Source: Thermoleophilia bacterium | GTDB lineage: Bacteria > Actinomycetota > Thermoleophilia > Gaiellales > SKUG01 | DNA length: 64,000 nucleotides | NCBI GenBank assembly: GCA_025964555.1 | Contig: JAOPYQ010000034.1 | Coordinates: 30,350-94,349, forward strand | Reading direction: 5' to 3' | Shown: one piece after another, positions 44,180 to 52,496 of the stretch | Numbering within the stretch: position 1 is the stretch's first letter | Layout of the letters: the number at the start of each line of letters is the position of its first letter | Notes under the pieces: model-generated | The model's database searches: none | The model's input: the letters and a program-made list of their open reading frames with translations, nothing else | What the model was told of the DNA's origin: nothing | Made by a program: the position numbers and the translations under genes

Positions 44180-44638
44180 ATGCCCCGCAAGCCGAGCAAG
44201 ACCACGAGATCGACCAACACGAGCCTGCCGAGCAGGTCCCGCCAGAGGGGCAGCACCGACCTGCCGTCCCTACCGGTCACGCGACCCAGCACGGTCACGA
44301 AGGCCGCCGCCGTTCCCAAGCGACCCCTCGCAACGACCCGCCCCATCCGCATCACGGATCCGAAGCCACCGAAGCCGCGGGTCACGCCAGCCAAGCCGGT
44401 CAGCCGCACGCCGGAGATCGAGGTCACCTCGGCCAACGACCCGGACGCGACGAGCCTGATGCTCATCAGCCGCGAGACCGGCGCGGCTCGGGAGTACGAA
44501 TACGACGCGGACGAGCAGCTGCTGTGGGTCACCGACCGTGACCCGGACATGCGTGCGGTGATGAAGCGCCACTTCTCCATCGAGTGGAACCCGATCAACC
44601 ACATCCGCGCCAAGGCGCTCGGGGACGTGGCCGCATGA
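44180..44638 (+). CDS. Hypothetical protein, start of the mobility module
   Basis: A 152-residue protein. The first 85 residues are basic and disordered (Arg/Pro/Thr/Ser-rich) and the last 60 form an acidic folded domain with LMLISRETGAAREYEYDADE. AAGGAG five bases before the ATG is a strong ribosome site, unlike the leaderless cargo genes. The basic tail suggests nucleic-acid contact. No family known. It begins a plus-strand series running to the integrase. Confidence 0.6.
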   Translation: MPRKPSKTTRSTNTSLPSRSRQRGSTDLPSLPVTRPSTVTKAAAVPKRPLATTRPIRITDPKPPKPRVTPAKPVSRTPEIEVTSANDPDATSLMLISRETGAAREYEYDADEQLLWVTDRDPDMRAVMKRHFSIEWNPINHIRAKALGDVAA

Positions 44639-44778
44639 TGCCGCTCCGCTGCTGACACCAGCGCCGGCACCGCTGCGCTGACCACGAAGCGAACGCCGCG
44701 ATGACCGACTGACCTGCCAACTCGCCCTTCATCCGACCAAGGGGCTGCCAGACGACACACCAACCAGAGGAGAACCCC

Positions 44779-45216
44779 ATGAACAACGAGTCCTGCCCGA
44801 ACGCCCTCACCGCCCCCAGCTTCGGCCCCTACGCCGACGCCAAGGGGCGTCTACATCCCGGCAATCTGCTCCACGACATCATCGAATCGCTCATGCCGGG
44901 GCCGCTGCTTGACGTGGCGATCCGTACAGCGATCCTCACGGCGTTCGATGACCCGGCCCGAGACCAGTCCGGGGTGCGGACAGGCTTTCTCCGCACAATC
45001 GTCGAGCCCCGCGACTGCGACCTGCTGACAGGCGACGAAAGCGATGTGGAGACCGCCTACCTCAGCTACTTCTGCCCGTGGGACCTGCGACAAGGGGTGG
45101 AGGTCCTCGCTGCGGCCCGAGAGGTGTTCGAGAACCACATCGGCATCGAGAAGTTCGCGGAGCAGGTCGCCACGCTCACCGTGACCCTCGCCGCAGTGAC
45201 GGAGCAGGAGGCATGA
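44779..45216 (+). CDS. Hypothetical protein
   Basis: A 145-residue acidic, mostly helical protein with GAGGAG eight bases before the ATG. Unknown family. The stop overlaps the ATG of the sigma-like gene (ATGA), so the two are cotranslated. The 140 bp before it shows no gene. Confidence 0.65.
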   Translation: MNNESCPNALTAPSFGPYADAKGRLHPGNLLHDIIESLMPGPLLDVAIRTAILTAFDDPARDQSGVRTGFLRTIVEPRDCDLLTGDESDVETAYLSYFCPWDLRQGVEVLAAAREVFENHIGIEKFAEQVATLTVTLAAVTEQEA

Positions 45217-46679
45217 AGCGGTGCAAGCGGTGCGGAGCGAACGTCCCGAAGCTCATGAGCGTCCCCTCAGGCGCTGGATGGTTCTGGGGCTGCGAGGTCT
45301 GCGTTGCGACCAAGAAGGCAGAGGACGCCAAGCACCGGCGCAAGCAGGCGGCTGACAAGCGCAAGGCCGCGCAGGTTGAGAAGGCTCAACTCGCCGGAGG
45401 GCCTGTGGCGTCCCGGCTAGCTGTCGCTGCCTTGACTGCCGAGGGCCTCAGCCCGTCCGCGTGGAACCACCGGGTCCTGTCTGAGCTTCTCGACGGCCCG
45501 CCTGCGGATTGGGACGCGGGACTTGAACCCAGCAACCGCCCCGACCGGCTGACCAAGTGCGGGCTGGTCGAGCTTCAGGGCTTCGACGTGTTGGAATGGG
45601 CTCGGCGGCACGTCATCGACAGGCAGTTGAAGGTGGCGTTGGACCAACTTCGTCCAGCGGGCGAAGTCCCCGAACCCTTCACTGTCACAGTCCCTCTTCC
45701 TCAGGGGCTGGTAGTGCCTCGGGGAGAGGGTCGGAAGCAAAAGAAGCATCAGTCAGGACAGAGGGACCGTACTGATGTCGTGAGGGCAGGACGAGGCTCC
45801 CTTCAATATCGGGGCTTCGCCCCTCTAGACGCCAACAGCCCCTCGATTTGTGACATATCCATCGGGGACTTCTTCGAGAAGGGGATCGCGCCCCGGATTT
45901 TCCCTACCTGCGTGTGGACGGTCGAGACCCGCCTCCGTACCTACGGCTTGGTCTCCGATGACGTGGAAGCGTGCAAGGTCTTCGGCCCATTCGTCGATCC
46001 TCGTGTCGAGGACGTGTTGGCGGAGGTGCTGTTGAAGGCTTGGCGCTGGAATGACCGGATCTACGCGGAGGTCAAGGGCGACGAACGTTCGCTTGAGCGA
46101 TACCTCCACGCCATGGCCGCGAACACCACGAACTCGTGGCTGCGAACGCATCGGTTTGTGCCCAGAAACGCGAAGCGTGACGAGTGCCGCCCCCGCGTCG
46201 TCAATGGCGTCAAGGTCTGCGACAGCCATGCCACCTGCGTCTGTGTCGCGTGCCGTCAGGAAGGCACCTGCTGGGTTCAGCCCCTCCGCTACGACTGGCA
46301 ACTTCCGCCGCTCAGCTTGGACAGGGACTCAGATGACGATGAGAGCCTCTACGGCGGCATCGCAGCCCTCGACGGGACCCCGGTGGCCTCAGAGTCGCTG
46401 GGCCTCGCTGACGGCGTTCTGGAGGCCCTGCGCTCGGTGCCCAACTACGACCTCTTGGTGGCTCACTACGCAAAGGTCCCTGACACGGACATTGCAGTCA
46501 AGCGGCGAGTGACACCTGCCGCGATCCGCCAAGCTCGCAGCCGAGCGATGCTCAAGGTCACGGCAATCGCGGAGAGCTTCGCTTTCCCCCATATGCGTGA
46601 GAACTCGCCAACGGACCCCTCGTCAGGTGACCATGCGAAGCATGCAAATGACCCTGAGCTTGGGCGAGGTGCGGGATGA
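45213..46679 (+). CDS. Cysteine-rich sigma-factor-like protein of the mobility module
   Basis: A 488-residue protein. The N-terminus has zinc knuckles (CKRCG and CEVC). Residues about 265-320 resemble sigma-70 region 2 (RVEDVLAEVLLKAWRWNDR, then YLHAMAANTTNSWLRTHRF). A cysteine-rich insert follows (CDSHATCVCVACRQEGTCW). Residues about 395-450 resemble region 4 (LEALRSVPNYDLLVAHYAKV, then VTPAAIRQARSRAML). It overlaps both neighbours (ATGA on each side) and occupies the place of Rep in pSAM2-like rep-xis-int modules, but I see no replication motifs. It probably controls transcription of the element; function inferred. Confidence 0.65.
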   Translation: MKRCKRCGANVPKLMSVPSGAGWFWGCEVCVATKKAEDAKHRRKQAADKRKAAQVEKAQLAGGPVASRLAVAALTAEGLSPSAWNHRVLSELLDGPPADWDAGLEPSNRPDRLTKCGLVELQGFDVLEWARRHVIDRQLKVALDQLRPAGEVPEPFTVTVPLPQGLVVPRGEGRKQKKHQSGQRDRTDVVRAGRGSLQYRGFAPLDANSPSICDISIGDFFEKGIAPRIFPTCVWTVETRLRTYGLVSDDVEACKVFGPFVDPRVEDVLAEVLLKAWRWNDRIYAEVKGDERSLERYLHAMAANTTNSWLRTHRFVPRNAKRDECRPRVVNGVKVCDSHATCVCVACRQEGTCWVQPLRYDWQLPPLSLDRDSDDDESLYGGIAALDGTPVASESLGLADGVLEALRSVPNYDLLVAHYAKVPDTDIAVKRRVTPAAIRQARSRAMLKVTAIAESFAFPHMRENSPTDPSSGDHAKHANDPELGRGAG

Positions 46680-46951
46680 CCGCTTCCCTGCCACCAGACC
46701 CCAAGGACGTGTTCCTGACAACGGCGGACATCGCCCAGCGGTACGGGATCGACAAGAGGACCGCTCGTCGGGTCGCGGACGAAGCGGGGGCCATGCCCAT
46801 TGGTCGTGGCCTGCTGGTCAGTCTTGCTTCGTTGCTGTCGTGGGAGCAGCGGAAGGTGCTGCGGCGGAGGGCTGCGATGCGTAGCGTGCCTGCGGTGTCG
46901 TCGCCTGCATCGGTGCCGCAGACGCTCGCTCCGGGGTGGCTGCGGTCGTGA
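46676..46951 (+). CDS. Excisionase-like HTH protein
   Basis: A 91-residue protein with an N-terminal excisionase-type HTH: VFLTTADIAQRYGIDKRTAR, then RVADEAGAMPIGRGLLVSLA. It would bend attachment-site DNA and direct the integrase towards excision. It overlaps the previous stop by four bases and its own stop overlaps the integrase GTG (GTGA). Confidence 0.8.
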   Translation: MTASLPPDPKDVFLTTADIAQRYGIDKRTARRVADEAGAMPIGRGLLVSLASLLSWEQRKVLRRRAAMRSVPAVSSPASVPQTLAPGWLRS

Positions 46952-48279
46952 CGCAAGGATCGCCACGAACGCAGAGCCTCGGTGACGGCATCCGCGTGGA
47001 CCATCGCTCCACCTGCGGAGCCAGCTACCCTCGGTGCGAGTGCCCGAAGTCTTGGGCGGGTCCTCAGCGGAACGGTGTCAGGGCCAAGCGTCGGACGGGG
47101 TTCATCGGCACGTTCACCGAGGCCAAGGCGGAGAAGGCTGCCGACGCGCGACGTGTGGTGGCTGGCACGCCTGCGGTCACCCCCGTACTAGCTGGCATGC
47201 CCACGCTGTTCGAGTTCGCCCAGCGTTGCCTTTCGGACAGGTTCGCGCCACGCCGCCAGATTTCCATCGACTGGTACGAACGTCCGTACCGGCTTCGGAT
47301 CCACGCGCACCTCGGTGGTCTACCGCTCGACCGGATCACCTTCACAGAGGTGCGGGCGTGGTGCGACCAGTTGATTGAACGCGAGGGTGACCGCGAGTGT
47401 GCGAAGGATGCATTCGGCACCCTGCGCTGGCTGCTCGGGCAGGCCGTAGCCGAGAACTTGCTGTCGCAGAACGTCGCGGCAGGATTCCCCTTCGATGGTC
47501 GTGCCGCCTCTGCGGTGAGGCAGGGAGCGCCCTCGGCGTCCGACTTCCGCAAGAAGAAGCCCACCTTGACCCGCGAGCAGTATGAGCGCGTCAAGGACTT
47601 CGCCGGGAGCGTTGCCCTGCGCGAGCTTGTGATGTGCAGGTTGGTGGTCGAGGCAACACTTCGCCGCACCGAGCTTGGCGGCATGAAGTGGAGCGGGTTC
47701 GACCCCGACGCCCGCACGTTCGAGTTGACGAGCGGTGTCACGCACACCAAGACCACGGGGACCGTCACCGGCGATCTGAAAACCCGAACGTCCTCCCGCT
47801 TCGTCGTGCTGGGAGCGAGCCTGAGCCGCCTGCTACTGGACTACCGCAGCGTGTGCGTCGGCGGAGGCGAGGACAACCACTTCCTTTTTCCGGGCTGCCT
47901 GCCCTACAAGCGGATTCCGGTCCCCGTTCGGCCCGCATGCCCAAGAACGCTCACCGGCTGGATCTGCGACCTCATTCGGGACGCGGGCGTTGTCGATGAC
48001 GAGGGTCAGCACTACACCGATCTCCAAGGGCTGCGAGCAACAGGAGCAAGTCTCGCCGCTGCCGCAGGGGTCCCCCAAGCCCTCATTCAAGCCCAGCTAG
48101 GGCACCGGGGAGCGAGCGTGTACGAGCGGCACTACCTCGACGTGAGGCTCGCACCTGAACGCTTCCAGTTCGCAGACGTATTCGACGCCCCCGCGAACGC
48201 TGAAGCCGAGGTGGCGACCGAATCCGTGGATCAGAGAGTGGATCAGAGAGGGGTCACAGCGGTCGAAACCACGCTTTGA
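46948..48279 (+). CDS. int: Tyrosine recombinase (integrase) of the element
   Basis: A 443-residue phage-type integrase. The N-terminus has a small Cys cluster (STCGASYPRCECPKSW) and an arm-binding/SAM-like region to about 165. The catalytic domain shows R239 (LRRTELGG), a likely K278, R363 in LQGLRATGAS, H386 in QLGHRG and the nucleophile Y396 in YERHYLDV. The usual box II histidine three residues before R363 is Gln here. The GTG at 46948 overlaps the xis stop. The gene ends 21 bases before the right attachment repeat, and its last codons contain the tandem TGGATCAGA repeats. Confidence 0.93.
   Translation: MTQGSPRTQSLGDGIRVDHRSTCGASYPRCECPKSWAGPQRNGVRAKRRTGFIGTFTEAKAEKAADARRVVAGTPAVTPVLAGMPTLFEFAQRCLSDRFAPRRQISIDWYERPYRLRIHAHLGGLPLDRITFTEVRAWCDQLIEREGDRECAKDAFGTLRWLLGQAVAENLLSQNVAAGFPFDGRAASAVRQGAPSASDFRKKKPTLTREQYERVKDFAGSVALRELVMCRLVVEATLRRTELGGMKWSGFDPDARTFELTSGVTHTKTTGTVTGDLKTRTSSRFVVLGASLSRLLLDYRSVCVGGGEDNHFLFPGCLPYKRIPVPVRPACPRTLTGWICDLIRDAGVVDDEGQHYTDLQGLRATGASLAAAAGVPQALIQAQLGHRGASVYERHYLDVRLAPERFQFADVFDAPANAEAEVATESVDQRVDQRGVTAVETTL
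48226..48249 (+). repeat. Tandem 12-bp repeat, candidate integrase arm sites (right)
   Basis: Two abutting perfect copies of GTGGATCAGAGA inside the 3' end of the integrase gene, sharing TGGATCAGA with the left-end pair. They also encode the repeated residues VDQRVDQR. Confidence 0.6.
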
Positions 48280-48300
48280 CGACGTTTGGAGGGGTTCACG

Positions 48301-48352
48301 ACACGACTGAAAATCGTGGGGTCGTGAGTTCAAGTCTCACCCCGGCCACTTC
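48301..48352 (+). repeat. Right attachment repeat (attR core)
   Basis: A perfect 52-bp copy of 25723-25774. It lacks the 5' half of the tRNA, so it is not a functional tRNA gene. It marks the right boundary of the element. Confidence 0.93.
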
Positions 48353-48359
48353 TCGGAAG

Positions 48360-48380
48360 CCCTCGCCTCGGCGGGGGTTT
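48360..48380 (+). terminator. Second copy of the tRNA-Phe terminator
   Basis: The same hairpin as at 25780-25800. The 32-bp identity around it (48355-48386) is offset from the att core by two extra bases (TC). Together with a GATGGATCAGA at 48397-48407 it shows that similarity between the two junctions extends past the core. Confidence 0.7.
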
Positions 48381-48511
48381 CTGCGTCTGTGCGGCCGATG
48401 GATCAGATTCCGAACGAGCGGCCGCATGCGGTACCGCTGTCGGGCAACGCGCCCGATACCTCGGCCATGCGCCACCCCCGGGCACACCGCGCGTGGGACC
48501 ATCCGAGCGCG

Positions 48512-50344
48512 ATGTCTCCTCGAATGATCCTTCCCCGTGCCGCGACCTGTTCGGCCCTCGTGACGCTGGCCGTCGCGGCTGTCATGTCGATCCTTCCCGC
48601 CACGGCGGGTGCGGCGTCGACGCCCGTCGCGCCGACGGACCCGACGCAGCCGACCCAGCCCGCGGATCCGACGCAGCCTGCCGAGCCGACGCAGCCTGCC
48701 GACCCGACGCCCCCCGCCAAGCCGGCGAAGCCGAAGGATCCCGTGCTTGCGGCGATCGCGGCGGCGCTCGACGCCAAGGCGATCACGCCCGCGAAGGCAG
48801 TCGCGTACAGGACCACCTGGCGCTCGTCGGCTCGCAGCGAACGAACGGCCCGCGCAGGCGCGCGTCGCGCGAACATCCACGCCGTTCGCGCCTACGCGAC
48901 GACGCTCGCTCGCCGCCGCGGCCTCACCCCGCAGCGGCTGGAGCCCGTCTTCCTGACGATCAGGGCGACCGCCACCATCCTCGGCTCGCACCGGCGCATG
49001 CCGCACCACGAGCAGGAACTGCGCCTGCCCGGCGAGCCGCTCGTCTTCACCTTCTACAGCGGGCGCGGCGTCCAATTCCAGCCGTTCGAATCGTTCAAGC
49101 TCGGCACCTCCTACCTCGCCGGCGCGACGCCCCGCGTCGGTGCCGCGCGCCGAGTCGCCGACCGCATGCTCGAGCTGGGCACCACCACCAACGGCGCGAC
49201 GACCTGGGAGTTCTTCTTTCCCTTCGGCGGACCCGCCGCGCCGTGGCGAAGCGCGATCGCGCAGGCGTTGGGTCTGCGCCTGTACTCCGGACTGGCACAG
49301 AACGTGCCGGACGACCAGCGCGCGCGCTACATCGCCGCGGCCGACTCGATCGTGAAGTCCTTCTCGCGAGCCCCGTCGGCGGGCGGCGTCGCATCGCCGC
49401 AGGGCGATGGCTCGTTCTACGTCATGTACTCGTTCAGCTCCCGCCAGCGCATCCTCAACGGCCACCTGGAATCGCTGCTCAACCTGTACCGCTACAGCCT
49501 CGACACCGGCTCGACCGAAGCACAGGAGGCATACGACCGCGGCTACGCGGCGCTGGTTCCGCTCATGCCGCGCTTCGATCGCGGCGACTGGTCCAACTAC
49601 CAGCCCGGGCAGGAAGCCGAGCGCGAGTACCACGAGTTCATGACCACGCAGTTCGCCTACCTCGCGCGCGAGACCCGTGACCCGTTCTTCATCGACTACG
49701 CGCGCCGATTCCGCATCTACCTCGAAGAGCCCGCGAGCCTCGGCGTCCGCGTCGTGCTGCTCCCGTCGCTCGTGCGTCCCAAGGACGGCTATCGCGACAC
49801 GATCCCCGTCCGCTTCGAGGTCAACAAGGCCGCCAGGGTGACGCTCATCGTCAGCGACACGAACGGGCGCGAGCAGCGACGCATCACCTCGTCCGCGCGC
49901 CGCGGGATCAACACGATGTACTGGGACGGGCGCACCAGCGCCGGCCGCGACGCGCTGGACGGCACCTACCAGGGGCGCTTCTCCACCGTCGACCGGTTCG
50001 GTCGACGCTCCGCGACGACCATCAACCAGCAGTTCATCGTCGAGCACGACACCCAGCCGCCGATCCCGATCCTCGCGACGCTCACGCCCACAGCCGACGG
50101 GACCGGCACACAGGTCACGATCAACGTCGAGGAGACCTCGAGCCGCTGGTACGAAGGCCAGCTCTTCATCGCCGGCACTGCGATCAGCGAGGTCGTTCGC
50201 GTCAAGAGCGGACCGATCACCTTCATCGTGCCGCGCCCGCGCGCAGAGGTGGAGACCGCCACCGTGCGCCTCGTCGACAACAGTGGGAACAGCTCGTCGA
50301 CGGCGCTCGCGGACGTGCTGCTTCCGACCACCGACTCGGGCTGA
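48512..50344 (+). CDS. Secreted D-glucuronyl C5-epimerase-like protein
   Basis: A 610-residue exported protein. The signal peptide (about 5-36) is followed by Pro-rich PTxP linkers (about 40-75), a helical region, an alpha/alpha-barrel-like domain (about 180-410) with YVMYSFSSRQRILNGHLESL, the pattern of the glucuronyl C5-epimerase C-terminal family, and a C-terminal FlgD/Ig-like beta domain (about 425-500, DTIPVRFEVNKAARVTLIVS then MYWDGRTSAGRDALDGTYQG). It may act on surface polysaccharide; activity is unproven. ATG 48467 and ATG 48524 are alternative starts. It is the first chromosomal gene right of the element. Confidence 0.75.
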   Translation: MSPRMILPRAATCSALVTLAVAAVMSILPATAGAASTPVAPTDPTQPTQPADPTQPAEPTQPADPTPPAKPAKPKDPVLAAIAAALDAKAITPAKAVAYRTTWRSSARSERTARAGARRANIHAVRAYATTLARRRGLTPQRLEPVFLTIRATATILGSHRRMPHHEQELRLPGEPLVFTFYSGRGVQFQPFESFKLGTSYLAGATPRVGAARRVADRMLELGTTTNGATTWEFFFPFGGPAAPWRSAIAQALGLRLYSGLAQNVPDDQRARYIAAADSIVKSFSRAPSAGGVASPQGDGSFYVMYSFSSRQRILNGHLESLLNLYRYSLDTGSTEAQEAYDRGYAALVPLMPRFDRGDWSNYQPGQEAEREYHEFMTTQFAYLARETRDPFFIDYARRFRIYLEEPASLGVRVVLLPSLVRPKDGYRDTIPVRFEVNKAARVTLIVSDTNGREQRRITSSARRGINTMYWDGRTSAGRDALDGTYQGRFSTVDRFGRRSATTINQQFIVEHDTQPPIPILATLTPTADGTGTQVTINVEETSSRWYEGQLFIAGTAISEVVRVKSGPITFIVPRPRAEVETATVRLVDNSGNSSSTALADVLLPTTDSG

Positions 50345-50500
50345 CGAACACCCGAAACCGAAAATCATCAGATTTGCGGTGCGTGTCGCAGGGTAGGCCG
50401 CCGATAGGCCCTCGCACCCTGTACGGTCACTCGACCGGATGCGTCACGACCAACGGGTGCAGCTGGCGTATTCGGATCCCCCGAACACGCGCACAGAACG

Positions 50501-51649
50501 ATGATCGGAAGTTTCTTGCAGTTCCCCCGCACCGCATACAGCGTGTTCGTGCTGTGTGCCGGCCTCTCGGCCCTCCTCCTTCCCGCAACCGCGACCGCCG
50601 CGACGGCCCGCGTGCCGCTTGCCACCGCCGACGCGTTCGCAACGCTCGCCGGCAGCACGATCACCAACACCGGCAACTCCGTGCTCAACGGCGAATTGGG
50701 CCTGCACCCGGGAACGGCAGTGACCGGCTTCCCGCCGGGCCTCGTCAACGGCGCGCAGCACGTGACGGACGCCGTCGCCCTCCAGGCCAAGGCAGACCTC
50801 ACCGCCGCCTACCTCGACGCTGCCGGCCGCGCTTTCACGGCGGAAGCCCCGAAGGACCTCGGCGGGTCGGTGCTCGTGCCCGGCGTCTATCGAACCGGGT
50901 CGGTGCCATCGCTGCACCTGACCGGCAACGTCACGCTCGATGCGCAGGGCGACGCGAACGCGGTCTTCATCTTCCAGGTCGAGTCCACCTTCATCACCGC
51001 AACCGACTCGAGCGTCAGCCTCATCAACGGCGCACAGTCCTGCAACGTGTACTGGCAGGTCGGCAGCTCCGCTACCATCGGCACGCGCACGTCGCTGCGC
51101 GGAAACGTGCTCGCGCTCACGTCGATCTCCGTCCAGGACGCCGCGACGATCGACGGGCGCCTGCTCGCTCGCAACGGTGCGGTGACGCTCATCAACGACA
51201 CGATCACCCGCGCGCAGTGCGCAGCCGGGACGACCGGCGTCGGCGGTGACGAGGGCGGAGGAGACAACGGCGGCGGCGCCGTGGGCGGCGGCAACGACAA
51301 CGACAACGACGGCGGCGGGCTCGCCACGACGGGACCTGATCGGACCGGACCGATCATGTTCGTGTCCCATCCGCGCCCCGGCGCTGCCTGCACCACCCGC
51401 GACTTCACCACGTCGATCTCGACCCGTGATCGCGCCGGCATTCGCCGCGTCGACGTGTTCCTCGACGGGCGCCGACTGCGCACGACCCGCCTCACGCGTC
51501 TCGCGCTGACGGTTCGCATCCGGGGCCTGCAGATCGGTCGCCATCGCCTGACGGTCGTCGCGTGGGATCGCGCAGGCAACCGCGCGTCGACGACACGGAG
51601 CTTCGCTCGGTGCGCCGTGCAGCTCGCGGCGCCGCGCTTCACCGGATGA
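50501..51649 (+). CDS. Secreted ice-binding-family (DUF3494) protein
   Basis: A 382-residue exported protein with a signal peptide (about 1-33). The DUF3494 ice-binding beta-solenoid (about 40-228) shows ADAFATLAGSTITNTGNSVL, HPGTAVTGFPPG, ALQAKADLTAAYLDAAGR and SCNVYWQVGSSATIGTRTS. A Gly/Asn/Asp-rich linker (about 247-280) and a C-terminal Ig-like adhesion domain follow. In many bacteria this domain serves adhesion rather than cold protection, so freezing tolerance should not be assumed. Its stop overlaps the next ATG. Confidence 0.9.
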   Translation: MIGSFLQFPRTAYSVFVLCAGLSALLLPATATAATARVPLATADAFATLAGSTITNTGNSVLNGELGLHPGTAVTGFPPGLVNGAQHVTDAVALQAKADLTAAYLDAAGRAFTAEAPKDLGGSVLVPGVYRTGSVPSLHLTGNVTLDAQGDANAVFIFQVESTFITATDSSVSLINGAQSCNVYWQVGSSATIGTRTSLRGNVLALTSISVQDAATIDGRLLARNGAVTLINDTITRAQCAAGTTGVGGDEGGGDNGGGAVGGGNDNDNDGGGLATTGPDRTGPIMFVSHPRPGAACTTRDFTTSISTRDRAGIRRVDVFLDGRRLRTTRLTRLALTVRIRGLQIGRHRLTVVAWDRAGNRASTTRSFARCAVQLAAPRFTG

Positions 51650-52386
51650 GCCGCCTGAACAACCGCCGCGCGATGGTGCTTGCGATCATGCTCGCGACCT
51701 GGCTGGTGCCGGTGACGGCCCAGGGCGCCGACACCGCCCCGGCTCCGGTGGCGTCCGATCCGGCGCTGACCGACGGCCGCACGTTCGCGCATTGGGCGCA
51801 CTCGCTCGAGCGAGCAGCGATCCGGCGCCAGCCGGCGCTCGCGGCGCCACTCGTTGCACGACTGCGCCTCGACACCGAGGACGGCTACCCCGAGGTGTAT
51901 CCGCTGCTCGAGGCGCGCATCGACGCGGGCGGCAGACGCTGGCTGCGCGTCGGCATTCCCGGGCGACCCAACGGTCGCACCGGATGGGTGCTCGACAGCT
52001 CCCTCGGCCCCGCCTACCTGGTGCGCACCAGGCTGCTCGTCGACCGCGGTCGGCTGCGCGCCACGTTGACCCGCGGCGGACGGTCGATCTGGACGGCGCG
52101 CATTGGCGTCGGTGCAGCATCGACGCCGACCCCGCCCGGCTCGTTCTGGATCCGCGAGAAGCTCCGCGTGACGCCCGGCAGCTCGTACGGACCTCGTGCG
52201 TTCGGCACGAGCGACTACTCGACGCTCACGGACTGGCCCGGCGGCGGCGTGATCGGCATCCACGGCACCGATCAGCCAGGCCTGATTCCGGGTCGGCCCT
52301 CCCATGGTTGCGTACGCCTGCGCAACGCGGACATCCTGCGCCTGTTCGAGCTGATGCCGATCGGGACCCCGGTCGTGGTGGTCTAG
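51646..52386 (+). CDS. L,D-transpeptidase (YkuD domain)
   Basis: A 246-residue exported enzyme that forms 3-3 cross-links or anchors proteins to peptidoglycan. It has a signal peptide (about 8-27), an SH3-like or linker region, and a YkuD domain (about 127-246) with the catalytic set H206 (GIHGTD), H220 and C222 in SHGCVRLRN. The ATG overlaps the stop of the ice-binding gene (ATGA), so the two are made together; the transpeptidase could attach or remodel wall for surface display. Confidence 0.92.
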   Translation: MSRLNNRRAMVLAIMLATWLVPVTAQGADTAPAPVASDPALTDGRTFAHWAHSLERAAIRRQPALAAPLVARLRLDTEDGYPEVYPLLEARIDAGGRRWLRVGIPGRPNGRTGWVLDSSLGPAYLVRTRLLVDRGRLRATLTRGGRSIWTARIGVGAASTPTPPGSFWIREKLRVTPGSSYGPRAFGTSDYSTLTDWPGGGVIGIHGTDQPGLIPGRPSHGCVRLRNADILRLFELMPIGTPVVVV

Positions 52387-52496
52387 GACGCGGCGACTCG
52401 CTGTTTCGGAGATCGTCGGTTTCGTGCTTCGCACGTGAGGTATAGGGCCTCCGCAGACCGCGCGGGCGGTCGCTATCTGGATGCGGGAGCGTAGGC

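Larger units (their letters stand above)
25723..48352. mobile_element. Integrated element in tRNA-Phe (about 22.6 kb)
   Basis: Bounded by a 52-bp perfect direct repeat of tRNA-Phe. A tyrosine integrase gene abuts the right repeat, and an excisionase-like gene lies directly upstream of it. Between the ends are about 35 mostly small genes, many without known family, with lower GC and a mixed strand pattern unlike the flanks. No capsid, tail, terminase, relaxase or recognisable replication protein is seen, so it resembles an integrative mobilizable element or satellite that borrows other functions. It also carries a serine recombinase and an IS630-derived gene, signs of repeated acquisition. Confidence 0.9.

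Noticed and set aside
48296..50368. A 690-codon minus-strand frame across the epimerase-like gene
   Set aside because: Same antisense artefact; it also runs through the attachment repeat and terminator, which no real gene would be expected to do.
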